Part shown: piece after piece, positions 11,611-22,712 of the stretch | How positions within the stretch are numbered: the stretch's first letter is position 1 | Layout: each line of letters opens with the position of its first letter | Assembly (NCBI GenBank): GCA_034766995.1 | Contig: CM068323.1 | Span: forward strand, 25,119,214-25,183,213 | DNA length: 64,000 nt | Source: Acanthacorydalis orientalis | Taxonomy: Eukaryota > Arthropoda > Insecta > Megaloptera > Corydalidae | Direction: 5' to 3' | Translations under genes and position numbers: made by a program | Notes under the pieces: generated by a model | What the model saw: only the letters and a program-made list of their open reading frames with translations | What the model was told of the DNA's origin: nothing | Database searches by the model: none

Positions 11611-12338
11611 TATTAAAATATAAATATTAATTTTTATTAATAATTATAAAATATATAATGTATGAATATTTTTATATATATATATAATGAATTTATAAAC
11701 GAAATAAATAATTTACATCGTGTTAATCAGCAGCATGTAATATGACCGATTATTATTTAAATATATGTGTATATCATTTATTAATATTTCTGAACGTTTA
11801 TTATATATTAAACACATACATATTTATGAAAAATTATTGAAATATCACTATAAGTAATTACGTACGTATGAATCGACCCTAATAAATAATTCATTTCGTT
11901 TCTATATCGGATAACTAGGGAGTAGAAAAATATATATAACGGTTTCAGCAAACTCCAATCAGCACTGTCTGTATGTTCGGAATTTTCAATATGAAATTTA
12001 ACGAACCCCATTCACTCTATTCCGTCACATGTACAAGTATATTATTATATTCATTTCGTTTCACACTTCGTGTACGATTATTCGAAGTGTAACGGAATTA
12101 GCGCGGGTCTGAAAATGATAATCAGCCGGGATCGAACGGACCGGATTGATTTTTCTTTTTTATTTATTTTTTATTTTGAAAAAAACAGTGTCCCAGAAGA
12201 GAGTTACAAGTGTATTCGTTTCGATTATTGATCTTTCGAACAGACAGACAGACATTTATCTGTTCCTGTGACTGTTTCAGGACATTATACTGAGTTTCAT
12301 GAATAAATATGTCTCGTTCGAACGGATTGGATTCAATA

Positions 12339-12721
12339 TTAACACGTTGAATGCACTGGTGACCGGCGAAGCCAGGGTTACTAGAAACGCAATTCGTGTT
12401 AATTTCAATACTTTAACTCTCATACGCAACAAATACGGTCAAATAATAACAAAATGTTAATAAAACTGTGGCTAGATTCGTTCGAAAATTAATACTTTTC
12501 CACTCCATCGAACGACAAACTATATTTCCGATCAAAAATCGTCAAGAAATCATTATTGATCATTGTTTACGTGCATTTCGATAACGCTCTCGTGTTATAA
12601 AATACCGCGAAGAATACATCTTATAGAAAATAGTGTTTGTGCAAATCTTAATATTTTCGGGCGACTGTGAACGATTAGTACGATACCGGGCTTAATTCTC
12701 ACTGACCATGAACCGAGTTAA
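12339..12721. mobile_element. TTAA-flanked miniature element 1 (piggyBac-like)
   Basis: The left end at 12339 reads TTAACACGTTGAATGCACTG. The sequence ending at 12721, read inverted, is TTAACTCGGTTCATGGTCAG. Both carry TTAA, the piggyBac target duplication, followed by imperfect inverted repeats. An alternative right end lies at 12826-12829 (inverted: TTAACACGTAAAGTGCCAAG), which fits the left end about as well, so the pairing is uncertain. The 383 bp interior has no coding potential. Confidence 0.5.
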
Positions 12722-12945
12722 CGCTTAACGGTCCAAACGATTTTCATGTCAGGTATAAAGAAAAAAAATATTTATTTTTAGTAAAAATACAGATAACGAA
12801 TCGAACCGACTTGGCACTTTACGTGTTAACCGAAAATACAATAACAATGATAAAAATGATATAATGATTTTTTTGCCGCAATGTACGCGACATTAGACCT
12901 AATAAGTAAAAGTGCTGTGTCGCGTATCGGTCCGCTAAGGGTTAA
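12718..12945. mobile_element. TTAA-flanked miniature element 2 (piggyBac-like)
   Basis: The left end TTAACGCTTAACGGTCCAAA and the inverted right end TTAACCCTTAGCGGACCGAT are matching inverted repeats (about 14 of 19 positions after the TTAA). The 228 bp element is flanked by TTAA on both sides and has no coding capacity. Its left TTAA is the same four bases that close element 1. Confidence 0.6.
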
Positions 12946-13099
12946 AAATATTTAAAAAACTCGTTTCTCGGATAAGTTTCACATTGAAACACTTCAACCG
13001 ATTTATAGAAATGTTCTTAGTCTTCGACGAAACCCTTCTATTTTAATCTTGTATGGTTATGTCTTTTAAAAATGAATATTTGCTGCAAAATCCACCTAC

Positions 13100-13108
<9 letters not shown>

Positions 13109-13142
<34 letters not shown>
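13109..13142. repeat. (TA)n, 34 bp
   Basis: Preceded by ACACATACATACA, so the array is a CA/TACA-to-TA transition. Confidence 0.9.
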
Positions 13143-13145
<3 letters not shown>

Positions 13146-13470
13146 TTCGAAAATTATTTCATAAGAACGTATTTTTCGCAAGGAAAAAAATATATGAATG
13201 AGCATATTTTTAATATACAAACTTTTGATATTAAGACGGTTCCATTGAAAGCAGTCTGATTTTTCCTGGCTCCGAATATATTAAACGTGTAGTTTGTATA
13301 TAAATCCGTGTATGTTTTTGACGTACTCAAGATGTTAGTTTCGAGTTGTTCGTTCGTTCTGTCTGTACACACACAGACATTAATTCGAAAAGGAAGATTT
13401 TTTCTGTACTGTGGATCGATTTTTAGAATCTTACTTCAACGTCTCCGCAAACTGGTACGATTTTAATTTT

Positions 13471-13482
13471 CTCTCTCTCTAC

Positions 13483-13524
<42 letters not shown>

Positions 13525-13579
13525 GTGTATTTATTAAAAAAATATTTCACCTTGAACTTGTAATATATATATATATATT
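13471..13579. repeat. (CT)n and (TA)n, two TA arrays
   Basis: A CTCTCTCTCT run (13471-13480) leads to a TA array at 13484-13520. A second, shorter TA run lies at about 13563-13578. Confidence 0.9.
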
Positions 13580-13892
13580 TGTTTGACAGTTGTATTTCTC
13601 TGAAATATGAATAGATTGACTGACGAATTTTATTTATGGTACATTCAGAAGACCAGAAAAAAATATACAAGTTCTCAGTAAATTAGTTTAAAAGTTTGAA
13701 AGTATAACGTCGATTCCTGTACACAAGTCTTGAATTTTCGACTGTAGATTTTTTTTTAAAAACTTTTCAATTTTCCAATATGAAAATGGTACATCATTTA
13801 GAAATTCGATTTATGTTCCTTCAAACATATAATACAGTCGAATTAGATTCGTTGTGTGTGTGTGCGGATATAACGAGCAAATATTCTCATAG

Positions 13893-13895
<3 letters not shown>

Positions 13896-13946
<51 letters not shown>
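13896..13946. repeat. (TA)n, 51 bp
   Basis: Uninterrupted TA array. Left flank CTCATAGATT, right flank TGTATATTAAAATAG. Confidence 0.95.
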
Positions 13947-13952
<6 letters not shown>

Positions 13953-13980
13953 TAAAATAGTATTGTTGAATGACAATTAA

Positions 13981-14585
13981 ACCGAACTATTTCAAAACAG
14001 AAGAGAGACATCTGGATTTTCTGATACATCTAAGAATAGATTTCAAAATTTAATAAACACAAAAAGTAACTGTCATCCATATTCTCAAATACAAAAATAT
14101 CTATATATCTATCTGCCTTATTATTTCTTTAATCAAATTCTTGTCGAAATTAAAATCTGTATTTAATGCAACCAACTTTAAGGAAAAAATCTAATATATA
14201 AGAAATACCGAACATCATTTACTCCTTGTGTATAAGAGAGTGTCGGTGTCGATTGTTACGTTTATAAAAAAAAATTGACCGTCCTGCATAATCAGTCAAA
14301 TATCGATCGACTATTTATCTCTCTACAGTTTTATTTCTTTAATCATTACTTTTGTTTAACTCAAATCTATACGTAATTGACTTTATTAGAACGAATAGTG
14401 TATAGAAAATATTAGAAAGTGATATATTCCTTATATGTGAGAAAATGTTCGTGTGTGAATGTTTATAAACACGTTTTCAGTGATGTGTACATATGTCGTC
14501 CGAAAACAGGTACACACAAGTATATTTTACCATAACACAGTATCTTTATGCAGATCATTTCCGTTTTAATGTACTCCACATTCAT
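13981..14585. other. AT-rich unassigned sequence
   Basis: No gene, RNA or element recognised. Confidence 0.5.
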
Positions 14586-14587
14586 AC

Positions 14588-14589
14588 AT

Positions 14590-14678
<89 letters not shown>
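14588..14678. repeat. (CA)n(TA)n, about 90 bp
   Basis: CA run of about 19 bp followed by about 70 bp of pure TA. Confidence 0.95.
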
Positions 14679-14682
<4 letters not shown>

Positions 14683-14920
14683 CATATCCCTGCGGGTAAA
14701 AGGGTACAAGAGATCTCTGTAGTGACAATTTAATCTGTGACATTCGCATAGCGAATTTTCACCGACATTGCTTAGGTTCATCCCTAATTAGGTAAATTAA
14801 ACTAGATTATAAAATGACAACTTGAATCCATTTCGCCAGATTGAATTTAACTGATACGAATCTATAGCTGCAGAGGACCGGCACGAACGTTCATTTATCA
14901 TTATTAATATACATTTGATA

Positions 14921-14955
14921 CATACACACATGTGTGTATATATATATATATATAA
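14921..14955. repeat. CA/TG/TA compound microsatellite
   Basis: TACACACATGTGTGTATATA, palindromic at its centre, then TA. Confidence 0.9.
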
Positions 14956-14989
14956 ATTCAAAGTAATTACAGACATAAATCCTGTATTC

Positions 14990-16053
14990 AAATTTTAGAG
15001 ATTGTTCGAAATGAATAACACATTTCAAAGATTGAATAAAGTTGGATATCATTATGAAAGTAGTGGTTGGAGAAAAAATGATGTAAAATCATATATCAAA
15101 TGATTTAATAAAAATAAGAAACAGATTATTAGTTAATGTAAGATATGAATTCATACACGGACCGAACAACAATCAACCACTCTGTTTAAACGATATAAAA
15201 AATCAAATCGAAACTCATCACGAATTTAAAAAATTCACACATTAAAATTGGTCCGAAAAATAAAAGGCTTTCGACCGAAATTAAACGTATTTGAAAAGAA
15301 ATGTTTAGAATATCGACAATTCGATTGAAAGCCGCTGCTTGATTCGACTATTCTCAAAACCATCAAAATCTGTAGATACAGTAAAAGACAAATGTATAGA
15401 AAATCGACTGTGTTATGCAGCGAGGTTCGTTCTGCCACGAGATTAATTATAAAATATCGATATTAGATCTGTGTACAGTGTATAAGATTTGTTATATCTT
15501 TCGAATGAAAGTACCGATTTTTGAAAATATTTCCATTTTCATATCGATCGAGCAGAATGGAAAACATGTGATTCGAGCATATAATTATTTTTATCGAGTG
15601 TTTAAAAAATATTTTCACATGTTCGTTCCGGCCGTGCGTGCCGAAAACATTCGATATAAAAATTCTGATCGATTGTTTGATCCCCTGTCAAGTTAACGAC
15701 CGACGAACGACATTTATTTGATATACAAATCAGTAGTCGACGTTTTTTTTAGTTATTATTTTAAATCGAGATAGAGGCATGTTTCTACACTACCGATTTT
15801 TTCACAAACACTGACAGACTTAAACATACCCTGTCAAAATATAAATGCCATTAAGTGCGAGTCATATTTGATGGACGCTCTGATAGTAAATATTTTCAAA
15901 TACACGGTCGTTTTTTATTAAAAAAAAGATAATGTCGGAAGTAGTGTCATTTTAAAATCACACACGTGTCTAGTTCTTAAAGACAATGATAGAAGATAAA
16001 TCTGAGAGACGTTTAAATTGAACGGACTGTTTTTTCAACAGACATCTGTTCTA
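14990..16053. other. AT-rich unassigned sequence
   Basis: No recognised feature. The frame at 15415-15696 (93 codons, plus) has no domain. GAAAGCCGCTGCTTGATTC at about 15329 shares ten bases with the terminal repeats at 8512 and 16068 but nothing beyond. Confidence 0.45.
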
Positions 16054-16115
16054 GTAGGTGCTTGCATCGAAAGCCGCTGTTCTTTTGTGTTTTTCCTAAG
16101 CATTTCTAGTAAAAA
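16054..16115 (-). mobile_element. Solo mariner end (relative of the 8505 element)
   Basis: GTAGGTGCTTGCATCGAAAG + CCGCTGTTCTTTT matches the terminal region at 8505-8530 (GGAGATTGCATTAAAAGCCG). The similarity continues through the T-rich stretch to TAGCATTT/AAGCATTT, so this is the 3' end of an element oriented like the 8505 copy. No transposase remains to its right. Confidence 0.5.
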
Positions 16116-16389
16116 TTGAATTCCGAATGGTCTCAAAAACGGTCTTAAAATCGCGCTGAATTATATAAACTAGAAACGTGCCGATTTTGAATCAATTTCA
16201 TGTCAAGTGAAATAATAAATCGCTATTTGTTTAAAGAGTTGTGACGTTCTTCTTTGAGACATGATCTGAAAGGTATTCCAAAGTGTATAATAATCAGATC
16301 TTTGCATTAATTTAAGATAATTCAGATTACATCACTTTATAAATTGCTGAAAGTCACCCATAGATAAAGGATCGGCCGTTGGATAATTG

Positions 16390-16392
<3 letters not shown>

Positions 16393-16444
<52 letters not shown>
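16393..16444. repeat. (TA)n, 52 bp
   Basis: Pure TA array. Flanks TTGATAA and TTGTTATAG. Confidence 0.95.
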
Positions 16445-16448
<4 letters not shown>

Positions 16449-16795
16449 ATAGTGCTGAAGGATTCATGAATTTACCGAAAAAAAAATCGATAGATTGTAC
16501 TTCTGTTTGTGATTCTGTCCACAAACACAGTTAGAAAAATCGATGTTTGAAACAATTAGTGATCCGCATGTACTGTCTGATTGAATTGCGCAATATTCGT
16601 TCCATAACTTAATAATTTATAGAATTGTACAATGTTATGATTGAGTATATTAGATCTGCATACGAACAGTGACTTTCGATGTAACGATTAGAAAAGAACA
16701 CATGTTTCTTGCGGAAAATTTAACATTAGTTTGTTGTACATGAAATATCTTGTATTGCGTTCTTCTCCAATTCGTTACGTTTCATATTTACATGT

Positions 16796-16796
<1 letters not shown>

Positions 16797-16835
<39 letters not shown>

Positions 16836-16836
16836 T
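16797..16836. repeat. (TA)n(TG)n
   Basis: TA run passing through TGTATG into TGTGTGTGTG. Confidence 0.9.
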
Positions 16837-17174
16837 TATGTGACTATGTGACTCAATTTCGTGTTGAACGGAGTGGCGACAGAGGAAAGAAAGAAAAAAA
16901 AACGTCACAACTACTTATTATTTATTGATCTGTAAAATACATATAATTGACCTACATTGTGTGAGACGCGAGCGTCGATAAAGAATTGATTAGAGAGCCG
17001 GCGCGTATTTGTGTACGACAGGAAATATTTGTGAGTAAACATTTTTTTTTCCACCGAACATATTTTGTTCGTTCGACGGTCGAATTAATCCCCGTGAAAA
17101 GTTTCAACACTACATTTAAAGTGAGATCAGTGCACGTAACTAGCTTTAATCAAATTATACGCCGACGTAACCGT

Positions 17175-17178
<4 letters not shown>

Positions 17179-17232
<54 letters not shown>

Positions 17233-17234
17233 AT
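17179..17234. repeat. (TA)n, about 45 bp plus TGTA steps
   Basis: TA array ending in TGTATGTATATT. Confidence 0.95.
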
Positions 17235-17304
17235 TAAGTCAGCGGTATCGTAAATGTACTCATAAATTTTTATTAACATGTAAACAACTTGTATTTCAGT
17301 GTTT

Positions 17305-17467
17305 ACGGTTATAATTTAAAAAACAAATTCGAGCGTTAATTGGCAAACAAACAGCGTAGGTGTGCAAATCTTCGTCGAAGTTATTAAAAAAGGTCGCTAC
17401 TTTCATCTCTAATTTAATTTAAAGAAGATATAAAAATGGCTTTCATTAAAATGTTTTTATATCGGGA
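17305..17467 (+). repeat. Repeat module B, copy at 17 kb
   Basis: The core from AAATTCGAGCGTTAATTGGC through CAAACAGCGTAGGTGTGCAA, ATCTTCGTCGAAGTTATTAA and GTCGCTACTTTCATCTCTA is almost identical to 46723-46830, with only about four differences over roughly 110 bp. No long open frame. At 46.7 kb this module lies inside a TTAA-flanked element, immediately after module A. Here module A is about 280 bp to the right, so the order is reversed. Confidence 0.8.
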
Positions 17468-17648
17468 ATGTAGGCAGTGCGAGATGATTTAATTGAATTA
17501 TAAAAGAAGATATTCATGTTAGTTTTGGAAATGACGAGTAGAGGAATCTATAAATTTTGTAAAACGAAAATTTCATTTGCATTTTAAATACTTGAAAGGG
17601 CGTGGATTTGTTTATGCTCTTATAATATAATATAAATTAATATTTATG

Positions 17649-17652
<4 letters not shown>

Positions 17653-17684
<32 letters not shown>

Positions 17685-17690
17685 TATATA
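17653..17690. repeat. (TA)n, about 38 bp
   Basis: TA run with one AA interruption. Confidence 0.9.
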
Positions 17691-17742
17691 AACATTCAAT
17701 CGTTTCTGATTTGTACCAAAATCTCTCTGTACTTTGAAGATA

Positions 17743-17875
17743 TTAAGCTTTTAAGCGTTTATATCGAGTATACTCTAGATGAAAAGACGTTATTTTTTTA
17801 TTTAATGTTGAGTATACTCGTCGTGTAGAAAAAAAAACGCTTTCGCTCTTTATTGTAAAATTTAAATTAAAAAAT
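17743..17875 (+). repeat. Repeat module A, copy at 17 kb (element left end)
   Basis: TTAAGCTTTTAAGCGTTTAT + ATCGAGTATACTC parallels 46555-46590 (TTAACCCCTTAAGCGTTTAT + GTCGAGTATGCTC). Similarity continues through TTTTTTATTTAATG, GTCGTGTRGAAAAAAA and TTTATTGTAAAATTTA. In both copies TTAA is the first base quartet, consistent with a piggyBac-type left end. Confidence 0.75.
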
Positions 17876-17899
17876 ATATATTTGTAATCTTAACACATT

Positions 17900-18800
17900 C
17901 TGGAATATTTTTGAGCAGTTTTCTCTTTGTTTCGTGAATCCAGGGAAGGTATTATAGGGTGTAATAGAAAAACTTGTGAAATGAATAATGTTCTTATTTA
18001 TCCAGCGAGATGAGTTTACTGACAGTGAATAGAAAATATATCTTCACATCCGAGAAAACGGAAAAGATCGATAACACCTGTAAGTAGTAATGTGGTTGAA
18101 GAAGATAATGCAGATTCGGTTTTATATACGAGGACAGTTTTACAGAAAAGAATATCAGTATTTTCCACGTCCTCTGAAGAATGTAAAGATGAGAATCGAG
18201 AAGGTAATGAATCCGATAAAAAATTCAAATGGAACATTAGAGGTGGAACGCGAACACCGTTTAAATTTAATGCTCGTGCTGGCCCGAATATCACTATTCC
18301 CCATTCGTCACAAACTAAATGTGCGTTCTATATGGAAACATAGATAACACATAATTGTATTTATTCTCGAGAATCTATAAAATCTGCGATTCAATCTTTC
18401 TACACGCTCCGTTCCCATGTCCTCTTCTACTATTTATCTGACATAAAATCATAAACTGTCCAATTTTTCATTACAAAAAAATCGTTTTCTGCCCATTCGA
18501 TAAGCCGTTCAGATAAGACGGTGCACACTTTTCGACAACGCTCGTTCGTTTCCGATTCCTGACCCGAATGAGTAGAAAAACAACCGCTAGTAAAAACAAA
18601 CGGTTCGAACGACCTTCCGGAAATTCAAATCCGTACGAATGCACCGTCCGGACTTTATTTTTATCGATAATAAAGATACCGGATTGATGTGAATCTCCTC
18701 TATTCACAGTCTCTATAGTCTATTAGGTAAAAAAAGCGACTGTTAAAGTAGTCGGCGTTTGTTTACGCATGCTCGCACGAATTGATACAGAAATGGAATC
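17900..18800. other. Unassigned sequence
   Basis: Overlapping plus frames at 18090-18347 (85 and 83 codons) show no domain. A 9 bp inverted pair (GACGGTGCA at 18518 and TGCACCGTC at 18640) is the only structure seen and is close to chance level. Confidence 0.4.
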
Positions 18801-18801
18801 A

Positions 18802-18840
18802 ACACACACACACACACACATATACACGCGCACGCACACG
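18802..18840. repeat. (CA)n with CGCA interruptions
   Basis: ACACAC run with TATA and CGCG steps at its right end. Confidence 0.9.
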
Positions 18841-19094
18841 CCGATCGTCAGGTTAACCTTCAACGCATGTTTTTCCACGACTACATTTTAAGAGGAACTT
18901 TCCTCTTAGCTTTTATCCCCCTATCTTTATGTTGCTTTTAACGATGTGAGACGAGTTAGATGCATCTGAATAATTGAATTTATCGATCGTTTAATTATTG
19001 AAGCGGAAATAACATTTTATGTCTCCGAACGTGTCTGCGAAAAAGGAATGTTCGCAATATGATAATATATACGTAGATACGTACGCACGCACGC

Positions 19095-19120
19095 CTATGT
19101 GTGTGTGTGTGTGTGTGTGT
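19095..19120. repeat. (GT)n
   Basis: About 22 bp of GT after CGCACGCACGCC. Confidence 0.9.
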
Positions 19121-19464
19121 CTACACTTTATGCTTTCCTCAGCGTAAGACGTTAACGTTGCGGCACAGTTGCTCGCGTACTTATGTTCTTCAGAGCGTCG
19201 TCGGCGTCGCCGTCATCGCCGTCGTTCACCGTGCTGATGACTTCGGGTTAAATGCTTTATCGTCGATTATGATAAAAGTTTTAATGGAATTGTATTAAAT
19301 TATGTAATGAGACAATTTCTATTTCGTTCCATACATAAAACTCACTATTGGATAATTAAAAATTGATACGTTTCGTTCAGTCTTACAATCTGTTCATCTG
19401 TGAGCATCCCAAGAGCACGACAGGACCGTTCAGGTGTCTACATCTGTATTTTCTTTGACTTTAG

Positions 19465-19495
<31 letters not shown>

Positions 19496-20250
19496 GCGAA
19501 TTTAGAACACGAAATTGACTGAAACGATATAGAAGAGCTGTTATATTATGGAATGAGGACGACCAGATCAGTAAATCATTTAATGTGTGCAAAAATCATT
19601 TTTTTATATTTATTATAAAAAGAAACATGTGATCAGTATGAATGAATAATTTCAAAGAACCTGCAGATGAATCGTAATAGGTTCGAGTGAAAAATTGAAA
19701 GTTCAGTGTCGATTCTGATTCCGTGTTTGATTCAATCGAAGTTTAACGAGCCGACGATTTCATCGTCGAGCCCGAAACGCTGGAAACTGAAACAATACAA
19801 TCTCAGTCGATCCCCCCGACCTGACGATAAACTTTCGGTCTACACAAACATCGATTAATTACACCGGCAATAATATTATTATTATGATTATGATTAAGGG
19901 TTGTCAGTGAAGCGACGTGCGTCGACCGAATCGTGAACCGAACAACTATCAGCAAAAAGCAGCAGCCGCGCACAGCTCCGTCGTCTAAAGTTTACAACGA
20001 TAAATTAATGATTGTTATGTCGGACGCCTCGTGTTTTATTTCCCTGCAACTCTTACTTGTTCGGAAACTCGCCCCCGGGGAGCGAGAGACGCTCCGGTAA
20101 TACGACGGAGGTTTATATTTTATTCGCGGCGAGTTGTGTGCTGCTGCACGCAAGAAGGGAAGTTTTTGCATCCTTCGGATCTCGCTCGTCACGCGATTCA
20201 ATCTTGTTGTGTACGAATGTCCGAGGAAGGAGGTGTGCTTTCATTTCACC
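19121..20250. other. Unassigned, with CpG-rich patches
   Basis: A short GTC/GCC-rich stretch (about 19195-19235) and a CpG-rich patch at about 19900-20230 contain overlapping open frames of 60-110 codons on both strands with no domain. A (TA)n array sits at 19465-19493. Nothing is assignable as a gene. Confidence 0.4.
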
Positions 20251-20279
20251 TGTATATATATATATATAATATGAGCAAC

Positions 20280-21015
20280 ACAAGTTTACAAAAGTTTTTC
20301 ATTCATTTTGTTTACTTACTTCTTGGTTCTATAAGTAGATTTTACGAAGAAACTGTGTCTGTTTAAATAGAACTGTTTTAATACATGGTCTTTAATTATC
20401 TTTCATAATTGAAACTGAAATAAAAATGGTAACTGACCGAAATGTCATTTTTATTCGACGCAACTTCAATTTTGGATGATTTATTCAATTAATTTCAATT
20501 ATTGAAATTTTTATAGCAAGTTTATCTATTAGAAGACTTGAAAAAGAAGACAATAAATTTTTTTTCGACAGTGGCGGTTGGCTATTTTTTCTCTGCAATC
20601 CTGATGTGGTTGCCGAACCTTGGGGTTCAATCCCTTCTATCTACACTTTGTCATGTATTATTAGCAATCTTGCTGTGCATGTGTCATATCTTAACTTTTA
20701 TCGCTAGGAAAATTTTCAAAAAAACTAGTTGACCATGCTACAGTAAAGAGGTGGGTAGTATTCTATTTAAACAATTCGAGAACAAATAAGAATTATTGCT
20801 ATTACATTGCGATTACTATTCCAGTTTTCTTAATATTAAATACATCAGTTTTGGATTGTAAATTGTGTGAAATGAAAACTTTGCTTTTACCGAAATGAAA
20901 AAAAAAACTTATTTTAAAATAGGAACTTGTTTCCTGTTACGAAATTTATTTTTACTTCTGAATGTTTTTTTTTTTTTGTTTAAAAATATATAGAAATTGA
21001 AATGTATTTTTAACA
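20280..21015. other. AT-rich unassigned sequence
   Basis: The 64-codon frame at 20538-20732 is leucine-rich and could look like a membrane segment, but its composition simply reflects T-rich DNA. GGTTCAATCCC at about 20624 fits a Pol III B-box by itself, with no convincing A-box upstream. Confidence 0.4.
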
Positions 21016-21018
21016 ATT

Positions 21019-21051
21019 TATATATATATATATATATGTGCGTGTGTGTGC
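21019..21051. repeat. (TA)n(TG)n
   Basis: TA run passing into TGTGCGTGTGTGTG. Confidence 0.9.
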
Positions 21052-21639
21052 GAAAGTAATTCGTATTAACATACGGTTTGTTGCTAACCGAAAATGGAAA
21101 ACTTTACCGAAAAGAGAAACTTTCGTCCCGGTGATTCGCCGTCGACAGTAAGCGTCTCAACTCAATAAAAATATGTTAAGTTCATAAGACGGAGATTGAA
21201 AAAAAAATTATCAAATAAGGAAATGAGATTTTTCGACGGATATAAAAATGCTCGGATCTGTGATATTTTCGGGCGGCGGGCAAATTATATGAAAATATGT
21301 GCACATATTATTCGGCGCGACCGTTTGTTGTGACACTGCGTATGATTTATAATATTTTTATTTACATTTCTCGTACATATATCGTGCGGTTTTTATGGCG
21401 GCCTCGACAACAAGCGAGAAGAATTATTAGCGGTTGTTCGACTTTATAAGAATACTTTATAAGTACTATTTACTTCGGGTTTATTTATTTATGTTGATCG
21501 TTTTTTCTTTTTTCAACCGGTCGCGTTTATGCCGGTCTGCTGTGTGCGCGCGCTAGTCGAGAAAATTAATACATTTTACTAGTTTCGACTAGGATCGATT
21601 GAATTTTATCGCTCGAAGTCTGCTGCCGATTTTTCTAGT

Positions 21640-21950
21640 TACCGTCATCTTTTGTTATAGTCATGTGATGGGTTGTGAAACTTTACCTCATCGAACTTAT
21701 TCTCTGGACCCGTCTTCTTCAAATGTTTGAGTGATTTCCTACATGGGAAGATTTTCAAAGATCGAGCATCATCTCAAAGCGCTTCCGATGAACTCGTTAA
21801 TTCCAGAAGTGTAGAATTCAATCTTTTAGGGATAAACGAACTTGTTTTCCACCGTGAGAAATGTGTGCAGGCCAATGGCCTTCATTTTGATTAAAAATAT
21901 AGTTTTTAACCAAGAAATGTGTCTTTATACTCATTTTGCACCGACCTACT
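21640..21950 (+). mobile_element. Internally deleted mariner, 5' leader joined to C-terminus
   Basis: Left part: TTCTAGTTACCGTCATCTTT + TGTTATAGTCATGTGAT matches the 5' leader of the mariner at 11371-11405. It is joined directly to GAAACTTTACCTCATCGAAC..., which translates as ETLPHRTYSLDPSSS, the third-aspartate motif. The rest reads, with a frame change, FKDRASSQSASDELVNSRSV... and GINELVFHREKCVQANGLHF-D-stop. This matches the mariner C-terminus (NSRSxxFxxxGINKLxxRWQKCVxxNGxYFD). The 3' terminal repeat ends near 21948 (inverted: TAGGTCGGTGCAAAATGAG). The HTH domain and first two catalytic aspartates are missing, so it is a non-autonomous or dead derivative. Confidence 0.85.
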
Positions 21951-21954
21951 GTTT

Positions 21955-22670
21955 GTTTACCGTACAAGCGACGCACTTTTAAAATGGCAAAAAAGTCTCT
22001 CGGAGCCAAAGTCGAAAATGATTACAATATACTAGACGCACGCTCCAATTAATTCCATCGCTGTAATACTATACGCCGTTACGTTTCTCTGAAATATCAC
22101 TGTCTTTTCTCTAGCGGTTCTTTGACACGTACGCGACCGATACGCTCGGTATTAAAAAAAAAAATAATAATTAACTGGAATATCGAACGCGTCGCACCGC
22201 CGCAAAAAAAAATGTAAATGTACGTCGGCTGCGGCGCGCTTTTACCGCTTATCGAAAGGGCACACGGTTATCTGTCACACGAACGGACGACCGATGGATG
22301 ATGGTATCTCCGGCGATGCCATTCGATTTTTGTATCCAACGATTGACTTCCGAATACAATTAAAAAGCGTAATTAAAAAAAAAATATCAATAACTTGTCC
22401 GATCGGCGGACGCGTTCGAGTGTTAAATTACGTTTCATAAGCTCTTTTCCATATTTTTCCATATTGATGTATCACTCCTACGAAGCATTGTCCATAATTG
22501 GTTATATTTGCGTTTATGATTCTGAACCATTTGGTGTTTTTTTTTTTTTTTTTTTGATACGAATACTGGTCCGGACATTGACAGCGCTGTCGGATTAATT
22601 AGTTCATCGATTGTCTTTTAAATTATGTATATAGTGCCACACATACATACATGTGTATCGGTTCTCTTCA
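21955..22670. other. Unassigned sequence
   Basis: No gene. A CpG-richer patch at about 22090-22330 and a 17-20 bp T run at about 22537-22556 are the only notable features. Confidence 0.45.
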
Positions 22671-22677
22671 CTCGAAT

Positions 22678-22712
22678 ACACACAGTCAGTCACAAAAGTA
22701 TCCGGCCACTGC
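22678..22712 (+). mobile_element. Tc1-like terminal repeat (solo)
   Basis: CACAGTCAGTCACAAAAGTA + TCCGGCCACTG follows a TA-containing flank and fits the usual start of Tc1-like inverted repeats (CAGTxxxxCACAAAAGTxTTCGGxCAC, family knowledge). No transposase or second end is seen nearby. Confidence 0.5.

Noticed and set aside
18518..18648. GACGGTGCA / TGCACCGTC inverted pair as miniature-element ends
   Set aside because: Only 9 bp, no target duplication and no related copies in the window.
20624..20634. GGTTCAATCCC as a Pol III B-box, possible tRNA or SINE
   Set aside because: No acceptable A-box or tRNA fold upstream, no second copy, and a single 11-base match is expected by chance.
20538..20732. 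Leucine-rich 64-codon frame resembling a membrane protein
   Set aside because: Hydrophobic composition follows from T-rich DNA. No homology or context.
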